DNA of 64,000 nt from Sulfurospirillum diekertiae (GCF_002162315.1 NZ_CP021416.1:868001-932000), one strand, 5' to 3'. Numbered from the stretch's first letter, positions 43,918 through 54,830 are shown. The notes: a model not told the origin generated them from the letters alone. Numbers and translations: made by a program.

Positions 43918-44751
43918 GTGAAATCAGAATTTAAAAATTACAGTTATATCTTTTTAGGCTCACTCTTTTTGAGTTTTGGTGTGGTCTCTTTATTTATTCC
44001 TAACGCATTAGTAACAGGTGGAACATCAGGTATGGCGCTTTTGGGACATTACATTTTTAAACTCCCTGTAGGTGTGTTGATGGTAGCGATTAACGTACCA
44101 CTGTTGTTCCTAGGCACTAAATACTTCGGCAAACATTTTACGGTTCGTAGTATCATCGCGATTGGCTTTACGTCAGTATGTATTGATTTTATGGTGGAGT
44201 ATTTGCATGTAAGTGCACTCAGTCATGATGTTATCTTAGCCGCTATTTTTGGTGGTATTGCTGTAGGTATTGGACTGGGATTTATTTTAAGCGGTCATGC
44301 ATCTGCTGGTGGTTCGACTATCATTGCTAAAATCGTGGCATCAAAAACGAGTATCAAAGCCTCATCGGTGATGTTTTTTATCGATATGCTTGTCATTCTT
44401 GCTATCGCATTTATTTCGAAAAATATTGACCTAGCACTTTGGAGTATGGTAAGCATCTACATCAGTGCAAAGAGTATTGACATGTTCTTAACGCGAGGAC
44501 CTTCTAAAAAAGTAGTTCATATCGTCTCGACAAAGATCGAAGAGCTCTGCGAGCAGATCGTATTGCATTTAGGTAAAAATGGCACCATTGTGGAAGGTGA
44601 TGGTATCTATGCACATGAAAATAAACGTATGATCTTTTTAGTGGTGGAAAATCGTAAAATCCCAACGCTTAAAGAGCTGATTCAAAAAGTGGATAATGAG
44701 GCATTTATGGTCGTCATGGAAGCGTCAGAGCTATTGGGACGTGGACACTAA
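43918..44751 (+). CDS. YitT family membrane protein (DUF161/DUF2179)
   Basis: Start taken at GTG 43918, just after a TACATGTA site at 43897, giving 277 residues; upstream in-frame codons run back into the previous gene. Five or six helices with GGTSGMALLGHYIF and SGHASAGGSTIIAKI (YitT signatures), then a cytosolic DUF2179 domain (VHIVSTKIEELCEQIV to FMVVMEASELLG) that may bind a ligand. Role unknown. The stop overlaps that of the convergent porin gene by 4 bp. Confidence 0.85.
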   Translation: MKSEFKNYSYIFLGSLFLSFGVVSLFIPNALVTGGTSGMALLGHYIFKLPVGVLMVAINVPLLFLGTKYFGKHFTVRSIIAIGFTSVCIDFMVEYLHVSALSHDVILAAIFGGIAVGIGLGFILSGHASAGGSTIIAKIVASKTSIKASSVMFFIDMLVILAIAFISKNIDLALWSMVSIYISAKSIDMFLTRGPSKKVVHIVSTKIEELCEQIVLHLGKNGTIVEGDGIYAHENKRMIFLVVENRKIPTLKELIQKVDNEAFMVVMEASELLGRGH

Positions 44752-45533
44752 AACTTACTTTTGATGTTAATGCTAAACTGGTCACTTTGCTTATCAATAC
44801 CTGTTTTATCGTATGAAAAGCCAAGGTTGAGTCCTTTGGTGATTTCATTGAGTTGAAAGTTGCTGTAAACACCCGTGTAGGAGAGATTTGTTTGCACCTC
44901 ATTGGCGATAACATAGCGAGAGCCTAGCGTAATGTCTTTACGAGGGGAGTAGTTCACATCAACGGCATAAGCAGCGGTATTGGGCGTATAATTGTTGGAG
45001 CTAAGTACGGAAGAGGTTGGCAAGAGATGGTCTTTCCCTTCCAAATCGCCGTTGGCACCGCGAGCACCACTCAATACTTTAGAATAAGCAATATAGCTTC
45101 CAAAATTCTCATAATTCATTTGCGCTTTGGTTCCAAATGCATTGGTTGTTTCAAGACCACCTTGCATTAAACTTTGACGGTAGGTGTCAGCATAATAGTT
45201 AGCACTCAGTTTATATCCAACATCTTCTGTATTTCCATGGTAAAGGGCTTCTGTGTAGTAGATCGTATTATCCGTACTGGTTTGATGCGTTTCTGTGGCA
45301 AACGATTGCGTAGCCACTTCGAGCCTTAAGCCTCCCAGAGGAGCTGTTTGATAATGAAAGAGAATTTTTTGTGTTTTGGTACTTGAAAAGGGTGTCTCTT
45401 CCTCTTCGTCTCCTTCTTTGTAATTAGAGCTAATTTTATGGGTAAGATTGCCATCTAATAGAGCATCCATCAGTGAGTCTGCCGCAAAAAGGGAATGAGA
45501 TAAAATGATGAGAAGGAAAGTGAATTTTTTCAT
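44748..45533 (-). CDS. Short porin-like outer-membrane protein
   Basis: 261 residues: signal peptide (MKKFTFLLIILSHSLFA), the ADSLMDALLDGNLTHKISSNY opening that parallels the Opr-type porin at 20942, alternating beta strands and a C-terminal Phe (SINIKSKF). It is about 140 residues shorter than that porin, so it may form a smaller barrel. The ATG at 45533 lies 62 bp from the end of groEL. Confidence 0.8.
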   Translation of the reverse strand: MKKFTFLLIILSHSLFAADSLMDALLDGNLTHKISSNYKEGDEEEETPFSSTKTQKILFHYQTAPLGGLRLEVATQSFATETHQTSTDNTIYYTEALYHGNTEDVGYKLSANYYADTYRQSLMQGGLETTNAFGTKAQMNYENFGSYIAYSKVLSGARGANGDLEGKDHLLPTSSVLSSNNYTPNTAAYAVDVNYSPRKDITLGSRYVIANEVQTNLSYTGVYSNFQLNEITKGLNLGFSYDKTGIDKQSDQFSINIKSKF

Positions 45534-45548
45534 GGTATGATAAGGCGT

Positions 45549-45568
45549 AAAGCCATCGAAATGGCTTT
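45549..45568 (-). terminator. groEL terminator with a UUCG loop
   Basis: On the minus strand AAAGCCAT-TTCG-ATGGCTTT is a perfect 8-bp stem with the very stable UUCG tetraloop, 28 bp after the groEL stop. A TACATGTA site abuts it at 45566. Confidence 0.7.
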
Positions 45569-45595
45569 ACATGTAAAGCAGGGAAGAATGATGAA

Positions 45596-47251
<1,656 letters not shown>

Positions 47252-47262
47252 CTATTGATTGA

Positions 47263-47529
47263 TTATAAAACGCCTAAAAGGTCGTCGATGTTCATTACAA
47301 GGTATACTTTGCCATCTAATGTAAGTTCTGTACCAGCATATTTAGCAAATACTACTTTGTCACCAACTGAAACAAGACCTTTCTCTGCAACTTTTGGACT
47401 TATTGCTCTAACAATACCGCTAAGAGGTTTTTCCTTAGCATTGTCAGGGATGATAATACCAGAAGCTGTGGTCGTTGCTTCTTCGATTCTCTCAAGAAGC
47501 ACTCTTTTTCCTAATGGTTTGAAAGTCAT
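47263..47529 (-). CDS. groS: Co-chaperonin GroES (10 kDa)
   Basis: 88 residues. Start [17 protein letters not shown], mobile loop [16 protein letters not shown] and the [11 protein letters not shown] strand are typical GroES. It caps GroEL. Short compared with the 95-97 of E. coli, as usual in this phylum. First gene of the operon. Confidence 0.98.
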   Translation of the reverse strand: MTFKPLGKRVLLERIEEATTTASGIIIPDNAKEKPLSGIVRAISPKVAEKGLVSVGDKVVFAKYAGTELTLDGKVYLVMNIDDLLGVL

Positions 47530-47554
47530 TTGTATGTCCTTTTAACTAAAATTT

Positions 47555-47581
47555 TTAGCACTCGTTTGTTTTGAGTGACAA
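47555..47581 (-). promoter_or_regulatory. CIRCE operator of the groESL operon
   Basis: TTAGCACTC (47555-47563), nine bases, then GAGTGACAA (47573-47581). The consensus is TTAGCACTC-N9-GAGTGCTAA, so the left arm is perfect and the right arm differs at two bases. This is the HrcA-binding site that represses groESL outside heat shock. Confidence 0.9.
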
Positions 47582-47582
47582 A

Positions 47583-47611
47583 ATTTTACACAAATATAGT
47601 AAAAAAGTCAA
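47583..47611 (-). promoter_or_regulatory. Sigma-70-type promoter of groESL
   Basis: On the minus strand TTGACT (47606-47611) and TAAAAT (47583-47588) are 17 bp apart, directly upstream of CIRCE. The start point would fall inside or next to the operator, so HrcA would block initiation. Confidence 0.75.
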
Positions 47612-47741
47612 GAAAAAAGAGCTTAAAGTTTAGTCTTATGTACTCAATGTTTTTTAATTTTTTTGTGTGTTTTGAGAAAGAGGCAACAATTAACCAAAGT
47701 ATAAGTTTTATGACTATATAATGCCAACCTCTTTTAACCAT

Positions 47742-47818
47742 GTCAAGGTAGCTCAGCTGGTTAGAGCGCTGGTCTCATAAGCCGGAGGTCGGGGGTTCGA
47801 GTCCCCCTCTTGACACCA
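47742..47818 (+). tRNA. tRNA-Met (CAT anticodon), CCA encoded
   Basis: The 77-nt gene folds into a cloverleaf: acceptor GTCAAGG (47742-47748) with TCTTGAC (47808-47814), discriminator A, CCA at 47816-47818; D arm AGCTCAGCTGGTTAGAGC; anticodon loop CTCATAA; T arm GGGGG-TTCGAGT-CCCCC. A lysidine-modified tRNA-Ile with the same anticodon cannot be fully excluded. Its 3' end is the attachment site of the downstream integrated element. Confidence 0.93.
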
Positions 47819-47819
47819 T
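47800..47819 (+). repeat. attL: tRNA 3' end core AGTCCCCCTCTTGACACCAT
   Basis: This 20-bp end of the tRNA gene recurs with one mismatch at 56134-56153. The integrated copy restores the tRNA, as is normal for tyrosine-integrase elements. Confidence 0.85.
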
Positions 47820-47936
47820 TAAACTAATATACTCGGCTTAGTCCCTAAAAATAGTAACTTTAAAATCTTAAGAAAATATATAATCGTATATTTATACCCT
47901 ATATATACCCATAGAATGTAAAAGATTGGTTTTTAC

Positions 47937-48055
47937 ATACACTCATCTAATAATTTCTCTAAATTGCTTTCCCAATTTTTAACTTTTATATTATGCTCTT
48001 TTATTTGAGTCTTATATTGTTGATAATGTTTAATAACAGTTATATTATTAAGATA
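47937..48055 (-). pseudogene. 3' end of an unknown gene
   Basis: A short open stretch on the minus strand ends at 47937 and reads ...IKHYQQYKTQIKEHNIKVKN then WESNLEKLLDECM. The composition looks coding (Lys/Glu-rich, helical), but no start is present and a hairpin at 48050-48074 lies just before it. It may be a remnant left by recombination beside the tRNA. The rest of 47819-48170 is AT-rich with nothing else recognisable. Confidence 0.35.
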
Positions 48056-48074
48056 TGTCCTTTTGACATATCTT
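48050..48074. terminator. 10-bp perfect hairpin near the diguanylate cyclase end
   Basis: AAGATATGTC (48050-48059) and GACATATCTT (48065-48074) pair around CTTTT, about 100 bp past the cyclase stop. T-rich flank on the plus strand. Confidence 0.4.
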
Positions 48075-48170
48075 TTCAACTGTAATTGTGTTCAAACTTG
48101 TCAAAAGTTTTTAGATGGTTTGAATAGTCTCTTTTGACCATTGATAGTAGCACTATAATTGTTAAAAAAA

Positions 48171-50033
48171 TTATCCTACGACTACACAATTTCGACCATT
48201 ATGTTTTGCTTGATAAAGTGCTCTATCAGCACGTGAAAGTAACTCTTTAACTGTATTTTCACCTTCAAATTCTGCGACACCAATACTAATAGTCATATTA
48301 TTAATATCATCAAAGAGAGTATTTTCTACACAAGCTCTTAACTTTTCAGCAAGTAGAGCTGTTTGATTATTATCTGTCTCAGGACAAATAATTAAAAACT
48401 CTTCACCACCATAACGTCCAAGAATATCACTTTTCCGTAAATTATCAGTTAATATTTTTGCTAAAGTCTGTAATGTAGAATCACCAACAGGATGACCGTA
48501 TGTATCATTTATATTTTTAAAATGATCAATATCAAGGATCATAAATGATAAAGGTTGATGATAACGTTTTGCTCTATTGAGTTCACTTTCCATGTATTCA
48601 TCAAGTTTTCTTCGATTATAAATTCCCGTAAGTTTATCTATTTCAGATAAGCGCTCAACTTCTTTCTTAGCTGTTATATCATTACCAATAGCCATATAAG
48701 AAATAATTCTATTATTCTCATCTTTCATAGGAAGAATGTTTTGTTCCAAATAATACGTATTTCCATCTTTACCAAGATTTTTTTAATTCACCTTGCCAGT
48801 TTTTTCCAGCTTCAATTGTTTCCCAAAGCTCTGAATATAAATTATTTGAAGTCTCAGGATGACGGATAATATTCATTTTTTGACCTATTAATTCTTTTTT
48901 TGAATAACCATATCTTTTTGCAAACGCTGTACTGACAGATGTAATAACACTATTTGTTTTTGTTGTAGATGTAATGACATAGTTGTCAATAATATCCGCA
49001 AACTTTCTTAATTCCTGATTTGCTAAAAGCAAAGATTTTTGAAGTTTCGATGGAGCAATTGAAGCAAAAAATGCTAAAGGGATATTAACTAAAATACTAA
49101 GTAAAATTATTAAAATACTCGTTTTGATATTAGATGAAAATAATGTACTCTGATAGGCAATTTTTGGTTTTAAAATCAAGATAACTTTATCTTCATTATC
49201 TAATATATCATTTAACTGAAAACTATAAAAAGTCTCACCTTTATTTTCCCCTGCAAGTATCTTTTCTGCTTCTAATGGGAATTCATCATACAATCTAATA
49301 CTAGAATTTGTATACCGTGACCATGAATATTCATCATTTGGATGTGTAATAAAATAACCATCTTTATCAATAATAAAATGATCAAAACTTGTTGATTTTT
49401 TTAAGCCACTAATCATTTCAGATGCAAGTAAATTAACAATAACCATGCCAACAAATTTATTATCTTTTATAATAGGTTGAGCTACTCTAAATGTTGGTTT
49501 ATAAGGAACTTCTATTTTTCCATTTTCAATATTAAGATCAATACGGGAGTGCCATATTTTTGCTTCTTTCATATGACTTACAATTTGAAAATAATCTCTT
49601 TGACTTTTATCTTGTAAACTTGATTCTTCAACTATAAAAGGCTTGTCATATTTATTTTTTCTATCAACTCGAATTATTTCTTTTCCTTCTTCACTAATAA
49701 ATCGAGCTTGCATAATAAAATTATTTGACATAGAAATTGCATAAAAAACATTAGTTAAATTATTTCTTTTTTGCTTATCAGGCGATGTAATATACTCTTC
49801 CAATGAGGTATTAGTAGACAATGCTTTAACTATTTCATCAAATTTTTTCTATATCTGGTTTTAAATAATCAAATTTTTTTTATTAATCCAACTTCTTGTG
49901 AAGCTTTATCAATATTTTTTTTGATATCAATAAGATTCATGTTATAACCAACAAAAGAACCAAAGAATGCGACCAGAATACCAAGGATTACAAAATATGT
50001 AAAAAACATGAGCTTGAAATTTTTATTTGTCAT
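48171..50033 (-). pseudogene. Membrane Cache-PAS-GGDEF diguanylate cyclase with three frame breaks
   Basis: Read from ATG 50033, MTNKNFKLMFFTYFVILGIL begins with a membrane helix. The frame breaks at T8 49874-49881, at T6 49843-49848 and at T7 48778-48784; dropping one base from each run joins everything into one protein of about 620 residues. It has a Cache-like periplasmic domain, a second helix, PAS (AFAKRYGYSKKELIGQKMN) and an intact GGDEF domain (GRYGGEEFLI; DIDHFKNINDTYGH) with the C-terminal NGRN. It would make c-di-GMP if corrected. All three breaks are in A/T runs, which suggests sequence errors as much as decay. Confidence 0.8.
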
Positions 50034-50868
50034 ATGCGAACCTAATTTTTTATATTATTGTACCTTTTAAAATATTTAGTGTCACTATAGTGCCATAACC
50101 ATAGGCTAAACTTGTGCAAAAGAGTTACTGAAAACTTCGCTTTTACGGATTTCTATTGAAATAGAATATAAAAATGAGAAGAAAAATGGAAAAATATTAG
50201 TATATGATGCAACCACTGGAAAAGTTCAATAAATTCTTACATATAAAGATAATGTTCAAATAAATTAAAACTTAGTCACTAGCAATATATTAAAATATAT
50301 TATTATTTTATATATTATCTAGACTTTAACATATGAGTATACTCAAAAGGTATCTAATTACTTAGTAATTAAGTTATTTATATATTCACTTCGTTCATAT
50401 ATAAATAACCTGATTATACTTATTAGTATACGGATTTTTTTGAATTAAAACTTTTGACTTCAAAATCATGTGATTAGTCTTTTTTGTTGTATGTGAATTA
50501 ACGTTTAAAAGTTTTGTTTTGCTTGCTTTCTGCGTTTTGAAATCTTTTTCCGCATAAAAATCTTTGCATAAAATTTCTCACAAAGCCGTAAAAATTTGAT
50601 TAGATACGCGTGTAATTGTTCAATTGTAGTAAATAGACTCATACCAAAGAAAAAGAAAAATTACGCGTTAAAAGAAAAAGAATTAAAAGAGAGCGATTTC
50701 TATATCAATTTTTTCAGTTCTGATGTTTTGTATTGTCAAACATTCCTTTTGGTCTTTTTTTGATGTTTTTGAGCGTTCTATGAGGTTTTCTATTCTATAA
50801 AGGGAATTCAAAAAGAGTAATTTTCTAAAAAGCCCCCTTTAGGGGGTTTGGGGGCGTATTGTAAAATT
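50034..50868. other. Non-coding stretch with nested palindromes; possible origin or transfer region
   Basis: GTATACT (50337) and AGTATAC (50425) enclose TAATTACT-T-AGTAATTA (50355-50371) and a 13-bp stem GTTATTTATATAT/ATATATAAATAAC with an 11-nt loop (50373-50409). Such a nested array in very AT-rich DNA is typical of replication or conjugative-transfer origins. At 50143-50232 a plus-strand reading RISIEIEYKNEKKNGKILVY ends at TAA and may be a gene remnant. Bases 50440-50830 are AT-rich with partial repeats around TACGCG (50614, 50665). No intact gene was seen. Confidence 0.45.
50833..50846 (-). terminator. Terminator after the relaxase gene
   Basis: On the minus strand CCCCC-TAAA-GGGGG is followed by CTTTTT, 22 bp past the stop of the relaxase frame at 50869. 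Clear rho-independent form. Confidence 0.8.
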
Positions 50869-52467
50869 TTAAATTATTTTGTCTTTTACTTCTTCACGCT
50901 CTTCTGCTTTTTTCTTATTGGTTAAACGTGCATTGTCTAGTCTTTCTTTTTCAAGATCTTTCATTTTTTGAACTTTTTGAATATGTTCAAGAAGATTGAA
51001 CTCTAAATTTTTATCTACTTCATTGATTTCAACATTTGTAATTTTTTGAAGAATATTTTTTAAAATTGTGTTTGTTTCATGGGACTTAATTAAGTCTATT
51101 TCGATTTTGTTTTTATCTTCATTTTTGTCATTTTTTAATATATCTATTTTCTCTAAAAGAGCATTTTCTTTCTTGTTAAAAAAGAAATAATCATCATTCA
51201 ATTTTTGATTTAATGCGAATATTTTTATATCTTTTTCTCTATTTTTTTGTTCTAAATCTTGAATGAAATTTGATAAATTTGAATAATTTTTTTATCGCTT
51301 TTTATGACCTTTTTTTATATCTTCTTTGCTCTCAGTTTCAATTTCGATTTTTTGCGTGGTGTCACGTGAAAATATAGAAGATTTTTCGCTAGTTTCAAAT
51401 TTTAATATCTTGATAGGGTCTTTCACTTCTTCAATACGTTCTAAGAGTTTTTGATTAATTAATTTCGTATGTCTTTGGTCTATTGTTAATATGTCATCTC
51501 GCTTAATTGAAAGACGTTTTTTTTATATCTTCATTTGTAAGATATTCGTTTTGTTTAATACGTTCTTCTTTCTTAAATAATCGTAGTTGTTCATTTAGAA
51601 AAATATAAAAATCATTTTGAAAATGTTGCATGAAAATTTTGTGGTCTTTATTTTTATTAATATCTAGCATTAAATCATGCTTTTTTGAAATAGATTCAAA
51701 AAGATTTTTTTGTATGTCAAAATCATTTAGATCTTTATTGTAGCTACTCAAAAACAGATGAACATGACTTTTATTTTCTGTTCCTTCGTCACAATGTATT
51801 GCATAACAATAAAGGTCATAATTTTTAAAATATAGACTTTTGAAATTATGAATAATTACGTTCCACTCTTCCGTTGTTAAAGTCAATTCCTGATTTTCTG
51901 GAATTTTGAATAAGATTTCTTTCATAAGGGTTTGATTGTTATATTTTCGAGTTTTTTGTTTGGTGAAAAAATAGTTTTTTGACATAGAAATATAGTGTTC
52001 TAGTGTTTTTAATGTTCGTTTATCTTTGGATTTTAGGTTCTTGATTTTGTGTTTATAAACAACGTTGTGAAGAATAGTTCCAGCATTATCGCTTTCTTTT
52101 AATTCCAGTTCCAATATGTCCAATGGTATTTTTTTAGAAATAGCATATTTAGCGTTTTGAAAGTCTTTAAACAGTTTTTTTTCTTTCATTTTCATCAGTG
52201 ATATTTTCAAATTTTTGTATTTTGTTTTCAATGTTCTTTTTCTATTTTTCTCATTAAGTCATCATGTGTTGAAAATTCAAAACAAGAATAGTAATAGTTG
52301 TTTTTTGTCTTTTCTTTATCAATGTGAATTTTTTCTTCTTTGTCTAATCGTAAAGAGTGTTTTAGACTTTTAATCAGTTGTTTGTAGCTGTTCCATGTTT
52401 TTCTAGCAATGCGTTTTCCAAGTTTTGTGTAATTGATTTCCTTATATAAAAATGAACTGTATTTCAT
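50869..52467 (-). pseudogene. MobV/Pre-like relaxase split by frame breaks
   Basis: From ATG 52467 (MKYSSFLYKEINYTKLGKR, AAAGGAG upstream) the reading passes through several frames to 50869. Breaks are at T5 52237-52241, T8 52175-52182 and T8 51517-51524, each mended by dropping one base; an in-frame TAA at 51292-51294 separates the last part. The joined protein would have about 530 residues. The metal site HCDEGTENKSHVH resembles the HxDE...HxH motif of MobV relaxases that nick DNA for mobilisation. The C-terminal third is Lys/Glu-rich coiled coil. An inverted repeat flanks its ribosome site. Confidence 0.7.
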
Positions 52468-52469
52468 AT

Positions 52470-52497
52470 GTGTATACTCCTTTTGAAATGTATACAC
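52470..52497. promoter_or_regulatory. Inverted repeat GTGTATAC-N12-GTATACAC at the relaxase start
   Basis: A perfect 8-bp inverted repeat whose spacer contains the relaxase ribosome site. A protein or RNA hairpin here would block translation or transcription. The core GTATAC also recurs at 50337 and 50426 inside the nested palindromes. Confidence 0.5.
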
Positions 52498-52629
52498 TTA
52501 ATTATAGATAACAAATTTAGTCCATAGAAATAACACCTTATAACGACAAACTAACTTTTTTTGACCCTACGTTTCACTTTGGTAAAAAGTTTAGATTATC
52601 GAGGTGTTTTTTTGTTTCACAAAAAAAAA

Positions 52630-53802
52630 TTATTTTTTAAAATCAGTTTCATCCAAATATTCAAAAATTGAGTATGCAATATATGCTATATCCTTGATTA
52701 GTTTTGTCTCTTTATTATAAATGTATGTTTTATCAAATAGTTCATTATCTAGTGTATATGTTGATAAATATTTGTATTCATTTTTAAATTGTTCCCTAAA
52801 TATAACGATATCCTTATCTTGATCATAAATATTAGTGTCTGTATAATCAACTTTTTGCAATATCGAATAAGCAATAATTAAAAAAAGTTGATAACTTCGT
52901 CCTACGGATAAATGTTTTTTGACATAAACTTGACAAAATTCTTGTGAATATCTAGAAGAAAAGTTTGCGCAGTTATTTATGTACCTTTTAAAGATATTTT
53001 CATGATAAGATATGCGTCCTTCAAAGAAATCTTTTTGTCCCTGATCTGTTAAAAACTTATCAAAGAAATAGCCCCCATTATCAATATTTGAGTATAAGCC
53101 ATATGAGTTTCTTAGATAGGTTAAGATCAAATTCATATTATCAAAATGATAACCTTCGTCCTGAAACCTATTTTTTAAATCTTCTTTATGGCTAAAATCT
53201 CGTTCACTATCCTGCTTGTCAAGTTTATTTAGAATGAGGATAATGGGAGTAATATAGGCATTAAGTTGTCCTTCTTCCAAAGCTTCTACAAATCTATTCA
53301 TAAATCTTTGTTCAATATTTTCACATTCTCTAGAAAAATATTTTTTAATTTCTATTTCATTCTCAGGAGAGCTTTTTAGAGCATTATTTTTTCTCTGCGA
53401 TATTTCATTTAGCAAGGTATCTTTTTCTTGTTTTATATATCTTAATTCTTCTATGGCATCCACTTGTTGAAGAAGATTTAAAAATTGCTGATCTTTTAAA
53501 TACTTAAGTGTAGCAAGAGTGTCTATAATTGTTTCATAGCCAAAGTCTAAAGGTATCACAATAACTTTTGCTTTACTAATAAATTTTTTTACATAGGGTT
53601 TATTGTAATCTGCTCCAATATCTAAAATACCATTTTCTTTTGATGCCGTGATCTTTCTGACAGTTGGAAATAAATCTTTATGATCCTTATCTAGCATAAA
53701 ATGATTTTTATCCACATAAATAGGTATATTAAATAACCTTCCGAGATTATAAGTTAAAGTAGTGCATCCGACACCATGTTTTTTATTCATCACTAATATC
53801 AT
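52630..53802 (-). CDS. ParA/MinD-like P-loop protein with a degenerate Walker A
   Basis: 390 residues. The start ILVMNKKHGVGCTTLTYNLG has the layout of a deviant Walker A (KGGxGKTT) but the Lys before Thr is Cys, and a Walker A'-like ILDIGADYN follows; VIVIPLDFGYETIIDTLATLKYL fits the next ParA strand. The middle 110-180 stretch is a Lys/Glu-rich helix. The C-terminal 200 residues are not recognised. If the Lys is truly missing, ATP hydrolysis is doubtful. A partition or element-maintenance role is inferred from position beside a relaxase. Confidence 0.6.
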   Translation of the reverse strand: MILVMNKKHGVGCTTLTYNLGRLFNIPIYVDKNHFMLDKDHKDLFPTVRKITASKENGILDIGADYNKPYVKKFISKAKVIVIPLDFGYETIIDTLATLKYLKDQQFLNLLQQVDAIEELRYIKQEKDTLLNEISQRKNNALKSSPENEIEIKKYFSRECENIEQRFMNRFVEALEEGQLNAYITPIILILNKLDKQDSERDFSHKEDLKNRFQDEGYHFDNMNLILTYLRNSYGLYSNIDNGGYFFDKFLTDQGQKDFFEGRISYHENIFKRYINNCANFSSRYSQEFCQVYVKKHLSVGRSYQLFLIIAYSILQKVDYTDTNIYDQDKDIVIFREQFKNEYKYLSTYTLDNELFDKTYIYNKETKLIKDIAYIAYSIFEYLDETDFKK

Positions 53803-53994
53803 AAAATTAATTATAGCTTAAAATGATTTATTTTTTTTTGAAAACTATCCGAATAAGTTAAAAATGAGCCTATTTTTGATTTTTTTTATCGTTTGAAAAC
53901 ATGGTTTCTATCTAAGTATGCCCATTTCATGGACTTTAAAGCCCTTTTTTTTTATTTAGACATACTTTCAATATCACAAAGTTAAGGAGCAAAA

Positions 53995-54285
53995 ATGAAC
54001 AACGTAAATTACCGACATAAATCTACCAAAAATGATGATATCAATAAAAAATATTTTGATGAAAGAAGATATCAACGTCTTGTTGAAAGTTATGGTTCAG
54101 TACTTACCAAAGAACAATTATGTGAGGTTCTTCAAATTTCATTATCGAGTCTTAATTCTTATATTGTAAAGGGGGTTTCTATCCCTGAATATAAGAAGCT
54201 CGGTCCTGGAGGATCTTCTGGAAGAATAGTATTCCCAGTAGAAAACGTAGTATCTTTTCTGTCTAATACCATCAGAATTGCGTAA
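53995..54285 (+). CDS. Small helix-turn-helix (AlpA/excisionase-like) protein
   Basis: 96 residues, with AAGGAG before ATG 53995. The central LTKEQLCEVLQISLSSLNSY is a helix-turn-helix and GGSSGRIVFPVENVVSFLSN fits the wing and final helix of AlpA/MerR-type excisionases. Such proteins direct excision or regulate the integrase. It diverges from the ParA-like gene over 190 bp of AT-rich DNA and is followed 39 bp later by an unknown gene. Confidence 0.65.
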   Translation: MNNVNYRHKSTKNDDINKKYFDERRYQRLVESYGSVLTKEQLCEVLQISLSSLNSYIVKGVSIPEYKKLGPGGSSGRIVFPVENVVSFLSNTIRIA

Positions 54286-54324
54286 AAGTGTATCTAAAAC
54301 AAACAAAAAAAACAAGGAGGAAGA

Positions 54325-54798
54325 ATGAGAAATTTAAAATTAAACAAAACTACACAAAGGGGTAATATGTTAAGTATATTATTAAACAGTTGTAATGAAA
54401 ATGTAAATGTAAATCAATCAAAAAGATATTTCAGATTTTATCTTAAAAGTTTAGGTTATACTCAATTATCTATCAATGTTTTTATCAAAAATTTAGAAGT
54501 AATTGTCTTGAAAAGTATAGTTTTAGATACCAATAAATATGATCTTAACTATCTAAGTATAACTAAAGACTTACATGAAAAAATAAAAAATAAATCTATC
54601 AAAATTGTTATTTTTGAACGAAAAACAATTTTGAGTGAAGTCCATGAAAGAGGATACATAAAGAAAGTTTTTTCTTTAACACCTACTAAAATAACAAGAA
54701 ACATAGAAAATGGTTGTAAAAGGTTTATTATAAATAAATCCATATCGCCTGAAAATGTTATGGTAAATATCTATCATGAGTACCAATTTGCGTCATGA
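54325..54798 (+). CDS. Unknown 157-residue element protein
   Basis: A strong AAGGAGG site precedes ATG 54325. The product is basic (Lys/Asn-rich) with no recognised motif, signal or membrane helix; the MVNIYHEYQFAS end is not informative. It follows the HTH gene in the same direction and ends 33 bp before the convergent integrase gene, so it may work in element control. I cannot name a function. Confidence 0.5.
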   Translation: MRNLKLNKTTQRGNMLSILLNSCNENVNVNQSKRYFRFYLKSLGYTQLSINVFIKNLEVIVLKSIVLDTNKYDLNYLSITKDLHEKIKNKSIKIVIFERKTILSEVHERGYIKKVFSLTPTKITRNIENGCKRFIINKSISPENVMVNIYHEYQFAS

Positions 54799-54830
54799 TA
54801 GATTTTTAAATTTTCATCCTACAATTCGAT

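Larger units (their letters stand above)
351..45577. repeat. Dispersed palindrome family TTTACATGTAAA (30 sites seen by eye)
   Basis: The core TACATGTA, usually inside TTTACATGTAAA, starts at about 351, 1573, 1587, 3068, 3106, 3172, 3516, 8437, 10167, 19809, 20904, 22156, 22170, 25374, 26272, 27388, 28255, 28705, 32279, 33073, 34168, 34859, 36517, 36548, 38853, 40328, 41622, 43634, 43897 and 45566. Nineteen lie between genes and eleven inside genes; in eight of those eleven the frame reads Leu-His-Val. None was found from 45.6 kb to the end. Several intergenic copies form the stem of probable terminators; others sit just upstream of start codons. Function is unknown. Confidence 0.9.

Noticed and set aside
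351-45577. TTTACATGTAAA as an FNR/CRP or LexA box
   Set aside because: FNR/CRP boxes are TTGAT-N4-ATCAA-like and LexA-type boxes differ; many copies lie within genes or after stops, where such boxes would not act.
50143-50232. A gene fragment RISIEIEYKNEKKNGKILVY on the plus strand
   Set aside because: Only about 30 codons with no start or recognisable family; kept as a remark within the non-coding stretch only.
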